From assembly GCA_920105625.2 (NCBI GenBank), contig CAKKTE020000278.1, positions 930,001 to 994,000 on the forward strand: a DNA stretch of 64,000 nt. The letters run 5' to 3'. The first letter of the stretch is position 1, and every line of letters begins with the position of its first letter. This stretch comes from Clusia tigrina. Lineage: Eukaryota; Arthropoda; Insecta; Diptera; Clusiidae. A model generated the notes under the pieces. The model did no database searches. It saw nothing but the letters and a program-made list of their open reading frames with translations, and had not been told where the DNA came from. Both the position numbers and the translations under genes were made by a program. Of this stretch, positions 58,561 through 64,000 are shown piece after piece.

Positions 58561-58924
58561 AGTTCTTAAACGATAATTTCTAAATTTTCTTTTAATATTC
58601 TCATTTCAATTGTACTAACATGCTTATATAAGCGCATATTAAGTTTGTGCGGCTGTGAGGCGTTTCAACTATAAGAAGGAGGCGTAGCAAGTATAGAAAT
58701 AAGTATACACACTCTCTGAGCAAATTTGATTTTTTCCGTCTGTCTGACTATCTGCGGTCACTTTTTTCTGGACCGTTAAAGATATCTTAATGAAACTTTG
58801 TAAAAGTATAGTCCGGAGCAGATTTTTATATAAATCCATTTAGACAAAACCTACTTCCCACATAGGACCTTTTTTCACCTTTTTTAAAATCAATATACCT
58901 TCGGTCCAATTGAAGGAATAGTGG
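58561..58924. other. Nothing assigned
   Basis: A stretch at 58735-58800 (ccgtctgtctgactatctgc and following) resembles the repeat-like text near 23720 but is not classified. Confidence 0.35.
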
Positions 58925-59435
58925 CGCAATTTGGTAGCTATGTAGATGTGGGTCCAAGTAAACACTATGCAAATTGGTGGTGGGAATGTAATGGTTTGGG
59001 GTGCCGTCGCTGCATCTGGAGTTGGAAATTTGGTGATTGTTGAGGGTAATATGGATCGTCATCAATATAAATATATCTTGGAACAAAATTTAAAACCATA
59101 GGTCGATAAATAATGCCTTGGTAATGGCTGGATTTTCCAACAAGATAACGATCCTAGACATACCGTCCATATTGTTAAGCACTGGCTGCTTTACTATGCT
59201 TAACAATTAAACACGCCACCTCAAAGCCCAAACTTAAACGTTATTGAGCACGTTTGGGAGCTTTTGGAACGTAAGATACGAAAACATGCCATTACTAGTG
59301 CTTCAATATTAAAATAATGAGAAAGAGGAATGGCAACGAATACCCCCTATTGAGATAGAAAATTTAGTTTCTCCAATGCCCAGACGATTGAAGGCAGTTA
59401 TAGATGCCCGTGGTGGGCCAAACAAATATTAAATT
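58925..59435 (+). pseudogene. Tc1-family transposase relic (C-terminal half)
   Basis: Plus-strand text QIGGGNVMVWGAVAASGVGN, IVEGNMDRHQYKYILEQNLK, FQQDNDPRHTVHIVKHWLL (second catalytic Asp), then NTPPQSPNLNVIEHVWELLE (third catalytic residue, Glu, as in Tc1 DD34E), ending LVSPMPRRLKAVIDARGGP and NKY. Stops after EQNLKP, in LLYYA and in SILK. The N-terminal DNA-binding half and first Asp are absent. Confidence 0.8.
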
Positions 59436-59985
59436 AAGATTTACATCATTTGTTAATTTTCTAGTCGTATGTAGAATTTTGTCCTTGTTTTTTGTTTTTG
59501 CGCTGCTGTGATGTCAGAACGCATCAGGTGACTGTCAAACTCGCTGAGAAAATAATAATGGCGATGCCCAATGCGTGGGCCTCTTCTCTATCATTCTTTG
59601 TTGATATGGCCGTAACAATTACGCTTTGCAAAACTAATAGAAAAGAAACTTACACCATGTGCAGGTCCGTTATTTCCACGCGATTCCCTCAACAAAAACA
59701 CAACACAGCTAATCGGCAGTCACGTCATAAGTTACTTTAAAATATTTGGTGATATTAAAAAGGCATATGCAAAGACAATCATACTTATGTGTATTAAAAG
59801 GATTTTAATTATTTTGCATTATATGAATACATACGAGTATAAGTTAACAAGTGCATTGACAAAGGAACCATGCTACCATTTTAAAAGGGTAAATTTATAA
59901 TTGTATTATATTTTCAATTTTATAATAATAATAATTCTGTTCTTGATTTTGAAAATGCATCATACAGTCGAACAATGCTCTAAAA
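59436..59985. other. Nothing recognised
   Basis: Contains an 82-codon ORF (59492-59740) without family resemblance, not supported as a gene. Confidence 0.35.
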
Positions 59986-59988
59986 ATG

Positions 59989-60455
59989 TTGCTGGTTTTA
60001 GGGTGAACGTCGTTTTTCAACCTCTAACAATGCACGCGAGAGAAGGCATGTGAAGCTGCGCTCGGAAGTTGGTTTCGGTTCTCGTGTGCAAGAGGTTTAT
60101 AAGCGACAGCGCACCACGATCAGTGAACAAGTGAAATGGATCAAGTGAACATTGTAGTAGCTGCAGCAGTGAAACAGTGAGCGTAGCCGAAAATGAACAT
60201 TGTAGTAGCAGACCAGCTAAACAGTGACAGTGGAAGAGTGATCAAAGCCGAATCCTGAGATTGGCAGCAAGGAGCGTGAGCGTCGTGCTAGCAATGAGAG
60301 TTAACAACTGATCGTCGCAGAGCGGACGTCAGTGAATTGGACCAATAAAGCCAAAAGTTCTAACTGAAGAAGGAATTGTTTGCTTATTACACAATCCAGC
60401 GATCCACGTATTGCGCTTGGTAAAAATTGTCTGAAAGGCAATTACGTAACAATAT
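59989..60455 (+). repeat. LTR-like sequence
   Basis: Begins tgttgctggttttagggtg. It is clearly less AT-rich than the flanks, contains repeated gaacattgtagtag (60149 and 60198) and an AATAAA (60344) about 50 bp before a cacaatccagcgatcc segment. This resembles U3-R-U5 organisation. No partner LTR is seen, so a solo LTR is only a possibility. Confidence 0.3.
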
Positions 60456-60459
60456 ATAT

Positions 60460-60691
60460 TACATTATATGATCAAGGAGTTGCCCCAAATGGCCATCATC
60501 TTACTTACTCCACTATTTAATGGCTTGTTGCGCTTAAGATACTTTCCTAATGCCTGGAAAGTTTCAGTAATCTCAATGATTCAGAAACCAGGAAATGACC
60601 TCTCCAAAACGTCATCATATAGACCGATTAGCCTACTGCCTATCTTATCAAAATTCTTAGAAAGGCTTTTTCTTGCAAAACTAATGCGCTA
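60460..60691 (+). pseudogene. Jockey-type RT fragment
   Basis: Plus-strand text MIKELPQMAIILLTPLFNGL, LRLRYFPNAWKVSVISMIQK, PGNDLSKTSSYRPISLLPIL, SKFLERLFLAKLM: RT domains before the palm, undamaged over about 75 codons. It matches the decayed text at 47650-47860. It ends where the LTR stub of the second BEL element begins. Confidence 0.75.
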
Positions 60692-60762
60692 TCATTGGCC
60701 GCAGTCAGGGCGTGCATTGCAGCGGTTGTTGACTTCGCTTAGAATGCAACATTCTCCCCCTC
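60692..60762 (-). repeat. 3' LTR stub and PPT, second BEL element
   Basis: The LTR start TGTTGCATTCTAAGC reads leftward from 60751 and is preceded by gaggggGAGAA. The LTR is cut at about 60692 by the junction with the Jockey-type fragment. Confidence 0.65.
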
Positions 60763-61424
60763 GTTGAACAGCGGTTCAACATTTACAGTAAAAGTTGATT
60801 GTTCGCCGGGTGTCGACAGAATTTGTGATTCACTGATATTTAGTCTCTTCCATGGTGTTATTGCCAAGCAGAGTAGTAGACCTGTGATTACGGTGCCTAT
60901 ATTACTAAGTCGAGATTTTTTCGGCGGTGCTGCAGGCGCAGATTCCTGCTGGGCTTCGGAAGTGGCTTCTATTGGGAGTGGGGCAAGACAGTGTATCGAT
61001 CTCTTTAACGTGTTGTTCATAGTACGTATGTTTGCAACACGAACATAGCCATCTTCGCCATTATATACCTTAGTTATACGTCCCAGAGGCCACTGACGAA
61101 CGAGTGTTTTGTCTTCCTTAATTAAGACCAGCCTTCCAAGTTCACTGTTCTTCTGGGGTTGTTTCCATTTTGTTTTCTGTTGCAGTTCACTCAGGTATAT
61201 TAGTCCATCTGTGCCAGAATTCCTGCTTGATGCTGTTTATTAGCGCTGCCCAAAGAAACTTCGCGAGCTGCTGACGCGGTTTCGATGGAGGCATTCATGG
61301 GTTCTCCGATTAGAAAGTTTCCCGGAGTTAATGCCGCCAGATCTCTGGAGTCAGTTGAAATGGCTGTGATAGGCCGGGAATTGAGTATGGCTTCGTTATC
61401 AATTATGAGCTTCCAGTCGGCCAC
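60752..61424 (-). pseudogene. Integrase C-terminus fused to envelope leader, second BEL element
   Basis: From the right: EAILNSRPITAISTDSRDLA, LTPGNFLIGEP, a frame break, QWPLGRITKVYNGEDGYVRV, then 60739-61020 with LKRSIHCLAPLPIEATSEAQ (integrase end) and IGTVITGLLLCLAITPW (hydrophobic leader as in the first BEL element). The text then moves directly to TPGEQSTFTVNVEPLFNEG, which is beside the PPT. An envelope ectodomain seems to have been deleted; that it existed is inferred by comparison. Confidence 0.7.
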
Positions 61425-62306
61425 CTACTCGAATTATGTTGTTTTCGTCAAGAAATGGTGATACACTTAAAAGATCAATGGATTTGTGAAGTTCTTTAAA
61501 GGATTTCAGATGCTTCCACTCTGTTGCAAATTCACCTTGCTGCATGGATCTAATTATGATGCGCAATCCCTCTTCGAGCACTTCGCAGGTTAATGAGGAT
61601 CCCTTCTTGTGATTAGGATTGCGACTGTGTTGAATAAAGCGTGCTACATAGGCTGTGATCCTTTGGAGTTTAGGAAATGAGTTCCTATGGTTCATGTTGT
61701 TTATGAAGTGGTCTCCGCCTGATTGGGCCACGTTCACTGTAACCGTTGTTTTTCGTTCTTCATTGCAGTCAGATTCAGGTTTGTATCGCACAGACCATGT
61801 AGCTTCTGAGCTATGAAGAAATAAGGGACCATAGAACCATAACGTGGAGTTCTTCAATTTTGATGGCGTAATTCCACGTGATAGAATATCGGCTGGATTT
61901 TCTTTCGATCTGACGTGTCGCCATTGTTGAGGTAACCTGAGATTTTGTATGGTTGCTATACGGCTGGCAACGAAGGTTTGATACGATGACGATGTGGAAT
62001 TGATCCATGCTAGTATAATTTCAGAGTCTGACCAGAAGAACGTAGGAGTCTCTCTTGTTGTTCTTTTTTTACTCGATTTACTAGCTCAGCCGTTAACACA
62101 GCCGCACAAAGTTCTAGTCTTGGAATTGTGGTAGACTTGACTGGTGCAACCTTGGATTTGGCGCAAAGTAGTCGTACAAGTACTACGTTGTCCTCGGTAA
62201 CTGAACGAACGTAAACTGTACCGCCGTACGCCCGTTCAGAAGCATCAGCGAATGTACCTGAACAAATTTCGCAAGTATTTCCTAAAGGCATGATTTTGTA
62301 CATCAA
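61399..62306 (-). pseudogene. RNase H and integrase N-terminus, second BEL element
   Basis: RNase H in 62010-62306: TFADASERAYGGTVYVRSVT, LCAKSKVAPVKSTTIPRLEL; then, after a frame break, FWSDSEIILAWINSTSSSYQ (about 61990-62050) and RSKENPADILSRGI (about 61870-61915). The integrase N-terminal part in 61399-61857 reads HRNSFPKLQRITAYVARF and SPFLDENNIIRVGGRL, after which the zinc module and catalytic core are missing. Confidence 0.8.
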
Positions 62307-62776
62307 TTTTGTCCAATTCAGTTAGTTCATCTCGAAAACGGAGCCATACTGTGTGTAGGTCCATTGGTAATGATGCATCTCAAGCTAGCTTTAATGTCCA
62401 AAGTTGCTGCAGAAATAGTTTTGCCGATACGACTACTGGTCCCATAGGGATCAAAAACACGCGAAATGTCCGAGGATACAATCCTTGTTGTATCGGAACA
62501 ATTTGTTTTGACCCGGAGGTCGTCGGAGTCTATATCGAAGTGAAGCTGTATTGCTCGATCAAACATGGCTTCTGTTAGGCTATTGCATCCTGTCATGACA
62601 TCATCCACATAGAAATTCCTTTGAAGGATTGCGGCAGCGACTGGATGGTTGATCCAAGCATTTTGTAGCCAAATAAGGTGCTGATGTTGTTCCATTGTGT
62701 GGGAACCTTGGCGTCTACTTCCTCTAGTATCCAAAATTTTTTTAGGTCGAATTCTGTATTGGTCAGCACTCCACAT
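62307..62776 (-). pseudogene. Reverse transcriptase remnant (YVDD), second BEL element
   Basis: 62327-62776 has HPVAAAILQRNFYVDDVMTG, so the polymerase box is present, then RAIQLHFDIDSDDLRVKTNC and SSDISRVFDPYGTSSRIG (connection). The RT fingers and first catalytic Asp that should precede it are absent: the upstream text is the protease-RT linker (KKFWILEEVDAKVPTQW). Confidence 0.75.
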
Positions 62777-63625
62777 GTTAGTTCATCAAGGTAGTTATTG
62801 TCGATTTTGCCCGCCACAATCCATCCAAAAACGGTGTTTTGTAATGTTGGCAAACCCTTTCCCAAACGAATTTGTCTGATGATAAGGATGTCGTGATAAA
62901 AATCTGCTCCCAACAGAATGTCAATAGGACCTGGAGTGTTGAATGCTGGGTCTGCCAACTTAATGTTGTGCGGTATTTCCCAGCTGGTGGTATCTATGTC
63001 TATCGACGGTTGTGGTACAGTTATTTGTGGTAGGAGGAAGGCTTCGAAATTTGCCGAGAAATTACATATTCGGGATGCTATTTTTGTGTTGACACGCCTT
63101 TGTGACTGTTGATTGGCGTGCCCAATGCCCTTTATTGTTAACAACTCAGCCTTTCCCTTGGATTATTCTATTAGCTAGCCTCACAGTGATGAGATTTAGC
63201 TGGGAGCCTGAATCTAGTAAGGCTCGGCATTCGATAGTGGCTCCTGAGTGGTCGATTAATTTCACTACTGCTATATTCAGGGCGACATACTTAGTGCGTG
63301 CAATAGCATGAGTAGCTAATACGCTGTGTTGGTCGATACTTGCAGTCAACGTCTTATCTTTCGTATGACCAGGTTGAATTCTTGAATTATTAGTATTTGA
63401 AGCTGGAGAGGGTTGGGTTATGGCTCCTTCAAAGTGTAGCATAGTACTATGCTTTTTGGAGCACTTCCGGCATCCACTTGAAACGCAGTTCAAGAGCGAG
63501 TGCCCTGATTTGAGACAGTTGATGCAGAGGTTATGACGTTTCACTTGTTGCAGCCGCTTGTCAGGGTTCAACTTCCTAAAGTCCTTAGATGCGTAGAGAG
63601 GATGGTTACTTCCACATATCGACAA
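62593..63625 (-). pseudogene. Zinc knuckles and protease, second BEL element
   Basis: 63146-63625: LCINCLKSGHSLLNCVSSGC then RKCSKKHSTMLHFE (zinc-binding), then RALLDSGSQLNLITVRLANR (protease active site), with a stop after IIQGKG. 62593-63144 continues in the next frame with IDILLGADFYHDIL and LQNTVFGWIVAGKID. One frameshift at about 63145 divides the domain. Confidence 0.8.
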
Positions 63626-64000
63626 TTGACGGTATTTGTTTAAGTAGTGTACCTACTTTGCTGATTGATTTGCCTCCTAAAGCCTCCAGAGTTTGGAAGC
63701 GGGATTGCAGGAAGCTTAGGAAATCCTTGAATGATTGGAGTTCCCGTTGCTTAGCTAGCGATTGTTCATACTGTGTGTTTGAAGCCTTGTCCAACTTCCT
63801 TATGCATATGAAAAATAGAATTGGTTCCCAGGTGCCAGTGTCAATTACCGATGTTTTGTAATCCCAATACAGATTCTTGGGTTCTGTCATGGAAACGCTT
63901 TAAACTGTCGGCTCCTTCTGCTACAATATTGGGTTGGTTGACAAGTTTACTTAGCAGTGCGTTTACCAGCAGCCTAGTATTCTCATAGCGCTCCTTTAGA
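63606..64000 (-). pseudogene. Gag C-terminal half, second BEL element, continues past window
   Basis: Text LKERYENTRLLVNALLSKLV near the right edge, then after a frame break DTGTWEPILFFICIRKLDKA and SFKDFLSFLQSRFQTLEALG, the usual C-terminal helices of BEL Gag. The start lies beyond base 64000. Confidence 0.75.

Larger units (their letters stand above)
60692..64000 (-). mobile_element. Second BEL/Pao element, internally deleted, runs off right edge
   Basis: Minus strand, from the right edge: Gag, protease, RT, RNase H, integrase, C-terminal hydrophobic segment, PPT, LTR stub. Three internal deletions are inferred from jumps in the domain text (RT fingers, integrase core, envelope). PPT gaggggGAGAA followed by TGTTGCATTC at 60751 leftward; only about 60 bp of the 3' LTR remain. 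Distinct in sequence from the element at 12328. Confidence 0.8.

Noticed and set aside
59492..59740. 82-codon ORF near the Tc1 relic
   Set aside because: No recognisable motif, and it is no longer than expected by chance in this stretch.

Overview
The window is AT-rich eukaryotic DNA from an insect, most likely a higher dipteran (brachyceran fly). The reasons are the mix of mobile elements (mariner, Tc1, hAT, micropia/mdg3-like and 412-like Ty3/gypsy elements, BEL/Pao elements, Jockey-type and RNase H-bearing non-LTR elements, a tRNA-derived SINE) and GT-AG exons of a His/Gln-rich protein in the style of fly regulatory genes. Species assignment is inference. Nothing prokaryotic was seen. Nearly everything is transposable-element DNA; the only host gene I can support is three short exons between 22.5 and 28.5 kb.

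Layout. 0-2 kb: non-LTR relic and a broken mariner. 2-12 kb: three head-to-tail minus-strand copies of one micropia/mdg3-like Ty3/gypsy element (A nearly full, B with a small deletion, C truncated). A and B share the same stops and frame breaks and differ at about ten sites, so the dead element was duplicated as DNA. 12-20 kb: a plus-strand BEL/Pao element with an envelope-like reading frame (furin-type site plus hydrophobic segment) and unusual repeated hairpins around its LTR and primer-binding site. 20-22.3 kb: Jockey 3' end and two SINE copies. 22.5-28.5 kb: three host exons, all with phase-1 boundaries, separated by introns holding transposon relics and a TA microsatellite. 28.6-34 kb: three non-LTR fragments. 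34.4-41.7 kb: a young 412-like LTR retrotransposon with 364-bp LTRs and a 4-bp target duplication, inserted into an older repeat. 42-49 kb: non-LTR fragments, a mariner scrap, a minus-strand ZBED-like hAT relic and a degenerate Jockey element. 51-57 kb: non-LTR 3' end, then a minus-strand micropia/mdg3-like element with 255/254-bp LTRs and TATA target duplication, abutting a 403-bp element with 36-bp terminal inverted repeats and a 388-bp TA microsatellite. 58-64 kb: non-LTR scrap, a Tc1 transposase relic, an LTR-like stretch, and a minus-strand, internally deleted BEL/Pao element running off the right edge.

No retrotransposon here is fully intact. The 412-like element is closest, with one nonsense codon and one frameshift visible. 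The most informative observations are the tandem array of dead gypsy copies, the SAP-like motif in its Gag, the BEL element with envelope-like frame and repeated hairpins, the 89-codon membrane-protein ORF upstream of the 412-like gag, the SINE pair, and the 403-bp inverted-repeat element.
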